Shown: piece by piece, positions 1 to 7,164 of the stretch | Position numbering within the stretch: the stretch's first letter is position 1 | Layout: every line of letters starts with the position of its first letter | From: Kordiimonadaceae bacterium | GTDB lineage: Bacteria; Pseudomonadota; Alphaproteobacteria; Sphingomonadales; Kordiimonadaceae | Direction: 5' to 3' | Assembly (NCBI GenBank): GCA_014238195.1 | Contig: JABABO010000057.1 | Coordinates: 1 to 7,164 of the forward strand | Length of the DNA stretch: 7,164 nucleotides | Position numbers and translations under genes: made by a program | The notes under the pieces: generated by a model | Seen by the model: the letters and a program-made list of their open reading frames with translations, nothing else | What the model was told of the DNA's origin: nothing | The model's database searches: none

Positions 1-972
1 AGTCGTGTGCGGTTTATTGGTAAGAAGACCAACCAGCTTTTGAGCGATGATTTAAAAACTAAGAGTTTGCAAAAAGGGGAACCCGTTTTACAGGGGATGC
101 ATTCGGCCATTGCTGATCAAATGATTGGGCATCTGGAACAAAAAATAAACGAACAAGGTACCCTAGACCTAAACCCAACTGAATTTGAATATAGCTACAC
201 AAATTTTCATGCACGTGGTATATATTTGCCTTTTAGTCTTGCTGAGAATGCGATCCGGTTTGTTTGGGTTGTGGTGACATTTCGACGCGGGGGCGAGCCG
301 TTAAAAGACAGCACTAAAGCCCCAAAGGATGAGGATGTTTTACAGGCGAAAGAACCGTCGCCGTCCAACAAAAATAAACTTTCTGAACGCTTAGAAGCTA
401 GCCGTCAAGTGGCGGGGGGTGTTGTTCACCCAGACAATAGCGCACGGTTTGATTTATATGGTGCACTTGCTGATGCGTTCGAATTTTATGAAAATACCAA
501 AAAGGATCCCTTGGCCTTTAATGCGTTGCTCGCACAACAAGGCCTGAAAGTACAAAAACGTGCCCCCTACACGCCTGCACTGAAAATGGTGTTTGGTACT
601 GACTATGATAAAACACGCATCACAGAATATGCCGCTGCGCTCGCTTGGGCTGCACGCCAAGGTGTTAAATCTGATGGCTTAGCAGCCTTCTTAAAGGACA
701 CACCTGGGGGTATAAAGGGTTGCGTAGCTTTGGAGCGGCAAGCAAAACGCGGCGGACATAAGGCCAACAAAGACCAGCAAGCGACGTTAACATTAGTAAA
801 AGCGCCCGCACTGGATATATCTGATCTGCAATTACAGAATGATTTTGCGATTGCTGTTGTGCGTCGCAGTGGGCGTCGCGGTGGTGAAATTGTCAATGTG
901 ATTAATCCGCCAAAAGCGACCATGAAGGCGCTGATGTATAAAGCTGCCTCAGGTCTTAAAAAACGAAAATAA
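1..972 (+). CDS. Protein of unknown function, 5' end possibly outside the window
   Basis: I do not recognise this family. The frame is open to the left edge. A GTG at position 7 could start a 321-residue protein, but only six bases precede it, so no ribosome site can be judged and the true start may lie upstream. Numbering from that GTG, there seem to be two folded parts. Residues 1-95 hold mixed alpha/beta sequence ending in a hydrophobic strand (AIRFVWVVVTF, 82-92). Residues 96-135 are a charged, proline- and lysine-containing linker, probably disordered. Residues 145-250 are mostly helical, with an alanine-rich helix (EYAAALAWAARQGV, 207-220) followed by a PGGIKG turn (233-238). The C-terminal part is basic (RRSGRRGG at 286-293, ending LKKRK), which could suit nucleic acid or acidic-partner binding; this is inference. 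There is no signal peptide or membrane segment, so it is probably cytoplasmic. It lies 35 bases upstream of the glutamate dehydrogenase gene on the same strand and may share its transcript. Confidence 0.8.
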   Translation, partial: SRVRFIGKKTNQLLSDDLKTKSLQKGEPVLQGMHSAIADQMIGHLEQKINEQGTLDLNPTEFEYSYTNFHARGIYLPFSLAENAIRFVWVVVTFRRGGEPLKDSTKAPKDEDVLQAKEPSPSNKNKLSERLEASRQVAGGVVHPDNSARFDLYGALADAFEFYENTKKDPLAFNALLAQQGLKVQKRAPYTPALKMVFGTDYDKTRITEYAAALAWAARQGVKSDGLAAFLKDTPGGIKGCVALERQAKRGGHKANKDQQATLTLVKAPALDISDLQLQNDFAIAVVRRSGRRGGEIVNVINPPKATMKALMYKAASGLKKRK

Positions 973-995
973 CCATGCAAACAATCCCATGTCAT

Positions 996-1000
996 GAGGA
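996..1000 (+). promoter_or_regulatory. Ribosome binding site of the glutamate dehydrogenase gene
   Basis: The purine-rich GAGGA lies seven bases before the ATG at 1008, a normal Shine-Dalgarno distance. It supports that start over the ATG at 1001, which is in another frame and meets a stop codon after six codons. The 35-base gap after the upstream gene has no obvious promoter or terminator, which fits co-transcription with that gene. Confidence 0.75.
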
Positions 1001-1007
1001 ATGAAAA

Positions 1008-4000
1008 ATGACGAAAGATGAAAAAAGGCTGTTACTAATCGAAGAAATCCAAACGCTGGCTGGTGCTAAGCTTTCGGGGGATGAACTGAGTGACTTTGGG
1101 GTATTTTTAAAGGGGTTCTATCCTGCTTCAAGCCCTGATGATTTGATAGCGATGGGCGCTGAAAATTTGCTTTCTATTGCTCTTGGTCTTTGGAAGACGG
1201 CTAGAAAGAAAAAAGAAACTAACCCTATCTTAAAAATTATAAAGCCTAAAAAACAGCCAGATGGCAGCGAAGGCCACACAGTATTGCACATTCTGAACAA
1301 GGATATGCCGTTCTTGGTTGATAGTATCACAGGCACCCTTGCGGTTATACTGCGCTACCGTATCCATATGATGCATCACCCTATTGTTGATGTGAGCCGC
1401 GATAATAAAGGCAATCGTGTCAGCCAGGGTACAGAAGGTGCTAAAGATTTACGCGAAAGCTACATGTATATCGAAATCGATGCACAGTCGGACAAATCAG
1501 TGCTCGCCGAGATGGAAGCCGCCATATTGTCCGTGCTTGCTGATGTGCGTCAATGTGTGAATGACTGGCGCGGCATGGTGGCTAAAATCGATGAAACTGT
1601 TGCTAGCTTAACGGTTAACCCACCGCCCTTAAGCGATGAAGATGTTGACGAGACCATTCGCTTTTTACGGTGGCTTGGCGATGATCATTTTACTTTTCTT
1701 GGTTTCCGTGAGTACCGTTTTGAAGGCAAAAATTCGCATTTTGATTTTTCCCATGTAGAAGGGTCTGGTCTAGGGATACTGCGGGATCGCCATCGTAATG
1801 TTCTGCGCGACCGCAGCGGTTTAACCCCGATGTCTGCTGAAATTCGACATTTTTTAGCACAGCCAGAACCCGTGATCATTACCAAGGCAAATGTAAAATC
1901 AACGGTGCACAGACCAACCCATATGGATTACATCGGGGTTAAAATATTTGATACAAAAGGCAAAGCGATTGGCGAGCGCCGCTTTGTGGGTTTGTTCACG
2001 TCTTTGTCTTACAGCAAGTTTGCCCGTGATGTACCGCTTTTGCGCAATAAAGTTGCCAACATTAATAAACGCACATTATTCGCTGAACGTAGTTACGCCG
2101 GTAAAGCCGTTAATCATATTTTGGAGACCTTTCCGCGTGACGAGCTGTTCCAAATTTCTGAAGATCGTTTGTTCGATACCACGATGGGAATTTTGCAATT
2201 AACAGAACGCCCACGCCCTCGCGCTTTCTTAAGGCCAGACCGATTTGAGCGTTTTGTATCGGCGCTTGTTTATGTCCCAAGGGAAAATTATCATTCCGGG
2301 CTTCGAGAAGCGGTTGCTGATATACTCTGTGATGCTTTTAACGGTGAAGTATCGGTTTATTATGCCCAGTTAAGCGAAGCGTCGCTGGCGCGGTGGCATT
2401 TTATTATTCGCACAAAACCAAGCGAAGTGCCCGTCGTCGATGAAAATGAAATTAATGACCTGATTGCGGACGCTGCTTTGGGCTGGAGCGACTGTCTGCG
2501 CCGCGAACTTGTTACACGTCACGGCGAAGAAATAGGGAACCGTCTAAATTATGAATACCGCGATCGCTTTACTGTGGCTTACTGTGACAGCTTTACACCA
2601 GCGCAAGCTGCCTACGACATTGCAAAGCTAGAAGAAATTAAACCCGACGACCAGCTCAAAGTTGATTTTTATCGCCACTTAGCTGACGGGGCAAACCACT
2701 TTCGTTTAAAAATTTATCATGGGTCTGCCATGGTGACACTGTCGGATTGTATGCCTGTATTAGAAAATATGGGCTTTAGTGTTTTGGGTGAATATAGCTA
2801 TGCACTTGGTGATGGGTCTGGTGGTTTTATCCATGACTTCACCATGAGGGTGGGCACAGAAATTCCATATGAATTAAAACGCATTAAGCCACTTGTGGAA
2901 AACCTGTATATGAAAGTTTGGGCAGGTGCCGCAGAAGACGATGGCTTTAATAAGTTGGTTCTGGTCGCAGGAATGAGCTGGAATGAAATAGTTATTTTAA
3001 GGGCTTACGGCAAATATTTGCGTCAACTTGGCATGGGCTATACCCCTGATTATATTGCAGATTGCGTCGTAGCAAACCCTGAAATTGCCGCACAGCTTGT
3101 CTCCTTATTCACTGTGCAATTTGATACACAATATAATAAGAAAAACCGTGACCATACGGCGAAGAATTTTGCGTCTGAAATCCGTCATAAGCTTGAAAAA
3201 GTCGTTAGTTTAGATGAAGATCGTATCTTGCGGGCCTATCTGAATGTAATCCGTTCTACGCTACGCACCAATTATTACCAGCCAAGTGTTATGGAAGGTT
3301 TTGGCAGTGATAACAGTGAACTTGCCCTGGCTTTCAAAATCAGGTCCCGTGACGTGGAAGAAGCCCCTTTGCCACGCCCATATGCAGAAATTTGGGTCTA
3401 TAGCCCGCGCGTAGAAGGGGTGCATTTGCGCGGCGGACCCGTTGCGCGGGGTGGTTTGCGCTGGTCTGATCGCCGTGAAGATTTTCGCACCGAAGTGCTC
3501 GGTCTTGTCAAGGCGCAACAAGTGAAAAATGCTGTGATTGTGCCGCAAGGCTCTAAGGGTGGGTTTTACCCAAAACAATTATCTAATATGAGCGACCGTG
3601 ATACCTTTATGGCCGAGGGTGTGGCATCGTATCGCAGCTTCATCACCAGCTTATTGTCACTCACTGATAATTTGAAAGGGGGCAAAGTTGTGCCTCCTGA
3701 AGCGCTTGTTCGCCGCGACAGTGATGATCCGTACCTTGTCGTCGCCGCTGATAAAGGCACTGCAACATTTTCTGATATTTCCAATGGCATATCGCAAGGA
3801 CGTGGTTTTTGGCTGGATGATGCTTTTGCCAGTGGTGGGTCCAATGGATATGACCATAAAAAAATGGGGATCACCGCTAAAGGGGCTTGGATCAGCGTGC
3901 AGCGTCACTTCCGTGAACTGGGCTTAAATGTGCAAAAAGATGAATTTACAGTGGTCGGTGTTGGGGATATGTCAGGTGATGTGTTTGGCAATGGCATGTT

Positions 4001-5840
4001 GTTGTCGAAAACAATTCGTCTAAAGGCAGCCTTTAACCACATGCACATCTTTATCGATCCAAATCCTGGGGATACCAAAGCCGCGTGGACTGAGCGGAAA
4101 CGTATGTTTGATATGCCGCGCTCTAGTTGGGAAGATTATGACCAAAGCCTGATTTCGAAAGGCGGGGGGATTTTCTCCCGCTCTGAAAAATCGATTAAAC
4201 TGACACCCGAAATTAAAGAATGGCTGGGCGTTGATAATGATACAATGGCACCCAATGTTTTATTGCATAAAATTTTGAAAGCCGAAGCAGATTTGATGTG
4301 GTTTGGTGGCATTGGAACCTATATTCGCGCCAGCGATGAAAGCGATAGCCAAGTCGGGGACCGCGCTAACGATAGCCTGCGGGTGATTGCGGATGAGGTG
4401 AACTGTAAAGTCATCGGCGAGGGTGGAAACTTGGGTATGACCCATAAATCGCGCATTGAATTTGCCCGCAAGGGGGGGCGCTGTAATACGGACTTTATTG
4501 ATAACTCTGCGGGTGTGGATTGTTCTGATAAAGAAGTGAATATCAAAATTTTGCTCACCGATGCCATCACACGGGGTAGCTTGAAAGCCGAAGACCGCAA
4601 TGCACTATTAGACAGCATGACAGATGAAGTCAGCGATATTGTTCTATCGGATAATTATTTGCAAACACAGGCTATATCACTGGCTGAAAATAATGCTGTT
4701 TCGGCCCGCGAATACCATTTGGGTCTTATTCGGGCGCTGGAACGTGACGGTGACTTAAACCGCGAAATTGAGTATCTGCCCAGCGATGAAGGGTTTGCCG
4801 AACTTGCTGCTAATGAACAAGGCTTAACTCGGCCTGAAATTTCAATATTGTTGGCATATGCAAAAATTTCACTCAGTGAAATCCTCATGCGCGGGACCTT
4901 AATTGATGATCCTGTGTTGTTGCCAGAACTTAATTGGGGCTTTCCAACCGCGCTGCGGGAGCGTTTTAAAGCCGAAATAGCAGATCATCGTTTGCGCCGT
5001 GAAATTGTCTCTACAGTGCTTGCCAATGAAGTCGTGAACTGGGGCGGCCTGACGTTTGTGTATGAAGTGAAGGAAGAAACGGGCCTTGCGGTTGAAGATA
5101 TTGTTGCGGCCTTTGTCGTGGTGCGAGAGATCTTTGGCTTGAAAACCCGTTGGCACCAAGTGAATGCACTAGACTATCAGGTCGATAGCACAGCCCAGTA
5201 TGACATGCATCAAAGCATGTCAGACAGTTTAAAAACGCAAGTGTTGTGGATGCTGCGTAACTTGATTCAGCCGTATAATATTGGGGATATGATTGCCAGA
5301 TACAAAGATGCGGTCGTGACTTTATTTGACCTGCCCGCTGAGGTGCTGTCTGCGTCGGCGTTTGAAGGCCATTCGGTGCATGTGAAAGCTTACTGTGATA
5401 AGGGCGTTGGCAAGGACCTTGCAGGGTTTGTGTCGACGTTTCATGTGCTGCGCTCAGGCGCTGATATTATTCGCATCGCAGAAGACACTAACAAGAGTGT
5501 GGATTATGTGGCCCAAGTACATTTCGCCATAGGGGATATGTTGGGGTTAGATTGGCTGAGCCAGCGTGCATCCCGCTTGCAACTAGAGGATCACTGGGAA
5601 GATTTGGCTATACGGTCACTGATCGAAGATATGGCGGACCAACAACGGACCCATGTTGCTGCGGTTTGTGCGGGGGCTGGTAAAAAATCAGCGTCCAGTG
5701 CTTTACAGGCTTGGTGTGAAACTGAGGCGACAAAATTAATCCGCGTGGAACGCTTGGTTGATGAGTTGAAATCTAGCGGTGCTATGAGCGTGGCTAAGCT
5801 CAGTTTTGCTGCTAAGCATTTACGATCAATCTTGCGTTAG
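1008..5840 (+). CDS. gdhB: NAD-specific glutamate dehydrogenase, GDH-180 class
   Basis: The enzyme oxidatively deaminates L-glutamate with NAD+ to 2-oxoglutarate, ammonium and NADH in the cytoplasm, normally for glutamate catabolism. At 1610 residues it has the usual length of the large bacterial class (about 1600-1650). The N-terminal half (about 1-700) is the regulatory region, which in this family contains ACT-like modules; DMPFLVDS (99-106) and DDHFTFLGF (225-233) are typical of it. The catalytic region follows. It has GGLRWSDRREDF (815-826), KNAVIVPQGSKGGF (840-853) whose K850 sits where the catalytic lysine of glutamate dehydrogenases is expected, the nucleotide-binding GVGDMSGDVFGNG (984-996), FIDPNPGD (1015-1022), GEGGNLGMT (1137-1145) and GGRCNTDFIDNSAGVDCSDKE (1156-1176). 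A mainly helical C-terminal domain follows from about 1230. I see no frameshift or lost key residue. In Pseudomonas the gene is gdhB; the Caulobacter relative is called gdhZ. The last codons and the TAG stop lie in the first unit of a tandem repeat. The protein ends in HLRSILR. Confidence 0.98.
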   Translation: MTKDEKRLLLIEEIQTLAGAKLSGDELSDFGVFLKGFYPASSPDDLIAMGAENLLSIALGLWKTARKKKETNPILKIIKPKKQPDGSEGHTVLHILNKDMPFLVDSITGTLAVILRYRIHMMHHPIVDVSRDNKGNRVSQGTEGAKDLRESYMYIEIDAQSDKSVLAEMEAAILSVLADVRQCVNDWRGMVAKIDETVASLTVNPPPLSDEDVDETIRFLRWLGDDHFTFLGFREYRFEGKNSHFDFSHVEGSGLGILRDRHRNVLRDRSGLTPMSAEIRHFLAQPEPVIITKANVKSTVHRPTHMDYIGVKIFDTKGKAIGERRFVGLFTSLSYSKFARDVPLLRNKVANINKRTLFAERSYAGKAVNHILETFPRDELFQISEDRLFDTTMGILQLTERPRPRAFLRPDRFERFVSALVYVPRENYHSGLREAVADILCDAFNGEVSVYYAQLSEASLARWHFIIRTKPSEVPVVDENEINDLIADAALGWSDCLRRELVTRHGEEIGNRLNYEYRDRFTVAYCDSFTPAQAAYDIAKLEEIKPDDQLKVDFYRHLADGANHFRLKIYHGSAMVTLSDCMPVLENMGFSVLGEYSYALGDGSGGFIHDFTMRVGTEIPYELKRIKPLVENLYMKVWAGAAEDDGFNKLVLVAGMSWNEIVILRAYGKYLRQLGMGYTPDYIADCVVANPEIAAQLVSLFTVQFDTQYNKKNRDHTAKNFASEIRHKLEKVVSLDEDRILRAYLNVIRSTLRTNYYQPSVMEGFGSDNSELALAFKIRSRDVEEAPLPRPYAEIWVYSPRVEGVHLRGGPVARGGLRWSDRREDFRTEVLGLVKAQQVKNAVIVPQGSKGGFYPKQLSNMSDRDTFMAEGVASYRSFITSLLSLTDNLKGGKVVPPEALVRRDSDDPYLVVAADKGTATFSDISNGISQGRGFWLDDAFASGGSNGYDHKKMGITAKGAWISVQRHFRELGLNVQKDEFTVVGVGDMSGDVFGNGMLLSKTIRLKAAFNHMHIFIDPNPGDTKAAWTERKRMFDMPRSSWEDYDQSLISKGGGIFSRSEKSIKLTPEIKEWLGVDNDTMAPNVLLHKILKAEADLMWFGGIGTYIRASDESDSQVGDRANDSLRVIADEVNCKVIGEGGNLGMTHKSRIEFARKGGRCNTDFIDNSAGVDCSDKEVNIKILLTDAITRGSLKAEDRNALLDSMTDEVSDIVLSDNYLQTQAISLAENNAVSAREYHLGLIRALERDGDLNREIEYLPSDEGFAELAANEQGLTRPEISILLAYAKISLSEILMRGTLIDDPVLLPELNWGFPTALRERFKAEIADHRLRREIVSTVLANEVVNWGGLTFVYEVKEETGLAVEDIVAAFVVVREIFGLKTRWHQVNALDYQVDSTAQYDMHQSMSDSLKTQVLWMLRNLIQPYNIGDMIARYKDAVVTLFDLPAEVLSASAFEGHSVHVKAYCDKGVGKDLAGFVSTFHVLRSGADIIRIAEDTNKSVDYVAQVHFAIGDMLGLDWLSQRASRLQLEDHWEDLAIRSLIEDMADQQRTHVAAVCAGAGKKSASSALQAWCETEATKLIRVERLVDELKSSGAMSVAKLSFAAKHLRSILR

Positions 5841-5925
5841 GGCAATCTTGCGTTAGGGCAATCTTGCGTTAGGGTGAACCTTGCGTTAGGGTGAACCTTG
5901 CGTTAGGGTGAACCTTGCGTTAGGG
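5827..5925. repeat. Six-copy tandem repeat at the end of the glutamate dehydrogenase gene
   Basis: Six head-to-tail units share the core CTTGCGTTAGGG. The first three (5827-5842, 5843-5858, 5859-5874) are identical 16-base units, CAATCTTGCGTTAGGG. The last three (5875-5891, 5892-5908, 5909-5925) are identical 17-base units, TGAACCTTGCGTTAGGG. The first unit is part coding: it supplies the last codons (from the serine codon through Ile-Leu-Arg) and the TAG stop of the dehydrogenase gene. The array therefore looks like a duplication of the gene's own end. There are no unique spacers and no rep or transposase gene nearby. The 16-base units can fold only into a tiny TTGC/GCAA stem with a six-base loop. 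The array occupies most of the 110-base gap between two convergent genes. Its function is unknown; simple slippage expansion is the plainest explanation. Confidence 0.95.
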
Positions 5926-5950
5926 CAAAACAAGGCAGCGGCAATTTAGC

Positions 5951-7164
5951 CTAACCAGGTTTGCGCCACCAGACCCAAAAAGGCAAAAGGACCAACACTG
6001 TTAACAAAAATATATAAATTTTTATCGGGATAGACTTAACCAGATAGTTGAGGCCCACTTGGTAGCGTTGGTCATATCCTGTGGGCAACGGCTGAATATC
6101 CGTGCGCACTGCAAAGACCTCATATGCGCTTAACATCTGCTGAAATATAAGTGGATGGTTGTCTAAAATATCCTGCGTTTCGCCAGGGTCATTGACGATA
6201 TCATACAGCTGCCAATCACCGCTGCCAATCGGCGGTGCGTGATAAATCGCCTTAAATTGTGCGCCAAAAACCACCTTACTGCCAGCCAGCTCATAGGCGA
6301 TAAAATCATCGTCCGAATAATGGGCCGCAGACTGGCCGCGCAGTACAGATGTTAAATCTTTGCCGTCCATTTTATATATGGGACGCCCACCAAACCGCTT
6401 TCCCGGTAAGGCCGTTCCCGTTAAGTTTAGAATGGTTGGGGCTAGGTCGGCAACCCAAGCCAGTGTATTTTGAAAGCCTGCGTGCTTGCTGATGGTTGGA
6501 CCACTGATAACCAAGGGAACCCGCATGCCTCCTTCTCCCACTTGGAATTTATACCATGATAAGGGTGCAGCTGCTGCGCTGGCAAATGATGCCCCAATGC
6601 TGTTCATTGATCGTTTGAGGCCCAGTGTTTCATAATCATAATGATACTCAAGGCGATTGGATGATAAGCGGGCCATGGGGACTGTCATATCTGAGGCTTC
6701 AGCACCATTATCGGACGTGAAAATAAAGGTAGTATTTTCAAACTCGCCCGCCGCTTTTAGCCACGCGATTAAGCGCCCAATATGATAATCCATCGCTTCT
6801 ATCATGCCGCCATAAACAGCCATGCGTTTGGCCTCATAACGTTTTTCATGATCACTAAGCCCATCCCAGCTTTTGGTGGTTGTCATTCTTGCCATATCGC
6901 TTGTCGCTGGGACTAAGCCTATTTCCTTGGCGCGTTTTTGGCGGTGATCCCGCAGCGTATCCCAGCCCTTATCATATTTGCCCATATAACGATCAATATA
7001 ATCTTGCGGTGCTTGCACAGGGATATGCACAGCCTGCAAGGGTAAATAAGCAAAAAATGGTTTGCCGTCCCCTTGATTGCGGGCAATAAATTCAATCATA
7101 GTATCGACAAGATCGCGTGATGAATAAAAATCGTCTGGCAGAGTTGTGCGCTTTCCATCCTTAA
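5951..7164 (-). CDS. Arylsulfatase-type sulfatase, N-terminal part outside the window
   Basis: This is a sulfatase of the alkaline phosphatase superfamily that would hydrolyse sulfate esters, probably in the periplasm. The frame stays open through the right edge, adding 21 residues (including LPDDFYSSRDLVDT) before the methionine at 7099, so that methionine is internal. Numbering from it, the sequence follows Pseudomonas aeruginosa arylsulfatase as I recall it: KPFFAYLPLQAVHIPVQAP (13-31) with H25 matching His211, TSDNGAE (128-134) with D130 and N131 matching the calcium ligands Asp317 and Asn318, and YKFQVGEGGMRVP (183-195) with K184 matching Lys375. WQLYDIVNDPGE (296-307) is the usual C-terminal sulfatase signature. 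The spacing between these residues also agrees. The missing part holds the signal peptide and the C/S-x-P-x-R site that becomes formylglycine, so the Cys or Ser type cannot be told. Residues 361-378 form a strongly hydrophobic segment followed by RKPG, a membrane tail that the Pseudomonas enzyme lacks. The substrate is unknown. The gene converges on the dehydrogenase gene. Confidence 0.93.
   Translation of the reverse strand, partial: KDGKRTTLPDDFYSSRDLVDTMIEFIARNQGDGKPFFAYLPLQAVHIPVQAPQDYIDRYMGKYDKGWDTLRDHRQKRAKEIGLVPATSDMARMTTTKSWDGLSDHEKRYEAKRMAVYGGMIEAMDYHIGRLIAWLKAAGEFENTTFIFTSDNGAEASDMTVPMARLSSNRLEYHYDYETLGLKRSMNSIGASFASAAAAPLSWYKFQVGEGGMRVPLVISGPTISKHAGFQNTLAWVADLAPTILNLTGTALPGKRFGGRPIYKMDGKDLTSVLRGQSAAHYSDDDFIAYELAGSKVVFGAQFKAIYHAPPIGSGDWQLYDIVNDPGETQDILDNHPLIFQQMLSAYEVFAVRTDIQPLPTGYDQRYQVGLNYLVKSIPIKIYIFLLTVLVLLPFWVWWRKPG

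Noticed and set aside
603..995. A 130-codon open frame on the minus strand opposite the first gene.
   Set aside because: It lies antisense to a longer plus-strand coding region, has no visible ribosome site, and its product resembles no protein I know. It is a shadow frame, as are the smaller frames within the dehydrogenase gene.
5827..5925. Each repeat core contains TTAGGG, the vertebrate telomere hexamer.
   Set aside because: The hexamer occurs once per 16-17 bases, not back to back, in an internal region between bacterial genes. It is a chance match.
5827..5925. Array of direct repeats resembling plasmid iterons or a CRISPR.
   Set aside because: There is no replication initiator gene, DnaA box or AT-rich origin beside it, and no unique spacers or cas genes. 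The first unit is coding sequence of a housekeeping gene.
6006..6023. AT-rich inverted repeat AAAAAT / ATTTTT with a six-base spacer, possibly a terminator.
   Set aside because: It lies inside the sulfatase coding region and is explained by codons for Ile, Tyr, Phe and Lys at the start of the membrane segment. The stem has no GC pairs.
5966..6060. The sulfatase tail as a C-terminal sorting signal such as GlyGly-CTERM or PEP-CTERM.
   Set aside because: The hydrophobic stretch and basic end fit the general shape, but no Gly-Gly or PEP motif comes before it. A plain membrane anchor is the simpler reading.
7097..7099. The methionine codon here as the start of the sulfatase gene.
   Set aside because: The 21 upstream codons to the window edge are open and encode typical sulfatase sequence (LPDDFYSS), and the catalytic N-terminal region would be missing, so this methionine is internal.

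Overview
The window reads as a stretch of an alphaproteobacterial chromosome. The evidence is the full-length GDH-180 type NAD-glutamate dehydrogenase of 1610 residues, close in size to the Caulobacter and Pseudomonas enzymes. Base composition is fairly balanced rather than very GC-rich, and a periplasmic-type sulfatase lies nearby, so a marine or aquatic member is plausible. That last step is inference; no RNA gene or taxonomic marker is present.

Layout, left to right. Positions 1-972 (+) hold a protein of unknown function whose frame is still open at the left edge. After a 35-base gap carrying a clear Shine-Dalgarno site comes the large NAD-glutamate dehydrogenase gene (1008-5840, +), which is intact. 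Its last codons and stop codon form the first unit of a six-copy tandem repeat (5827-5925), which fills most of the 110-base gap to the next gene. That gene is convergent (5951-7164, -) and encodes a sulfatase closely resembling Pseudomonas aeruginosa arylsulfatase. It runs off the right edge, so its N-terminal part, including the formylglycine site, is not visible. Its C-terminus carries an extra membrane-spanning tail.

How the genes relate. The first two genes are on one strand, 35 bases apart, and may be co-transcribed. The dehydrogenase converts glutamate to 2-oxoglutarate and ammonium in the cytoplasm, feeding carbon from amino acids into the TCA cycle. The sulfatase would release sulfate from organic sulfate esters outside the inner membrane. 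I see no functional link between it and the dehydrogenase.

There is no RNA gene, mobile element, CRISPR array or phage gene. I found no convincing new multi-gene system. The most unusual points are the tandem repeat that has captured the end of the dehydrogenase gene, the membrane tail of the sulfatase, and the unrecognised protein upstream of the dehydrogenase.
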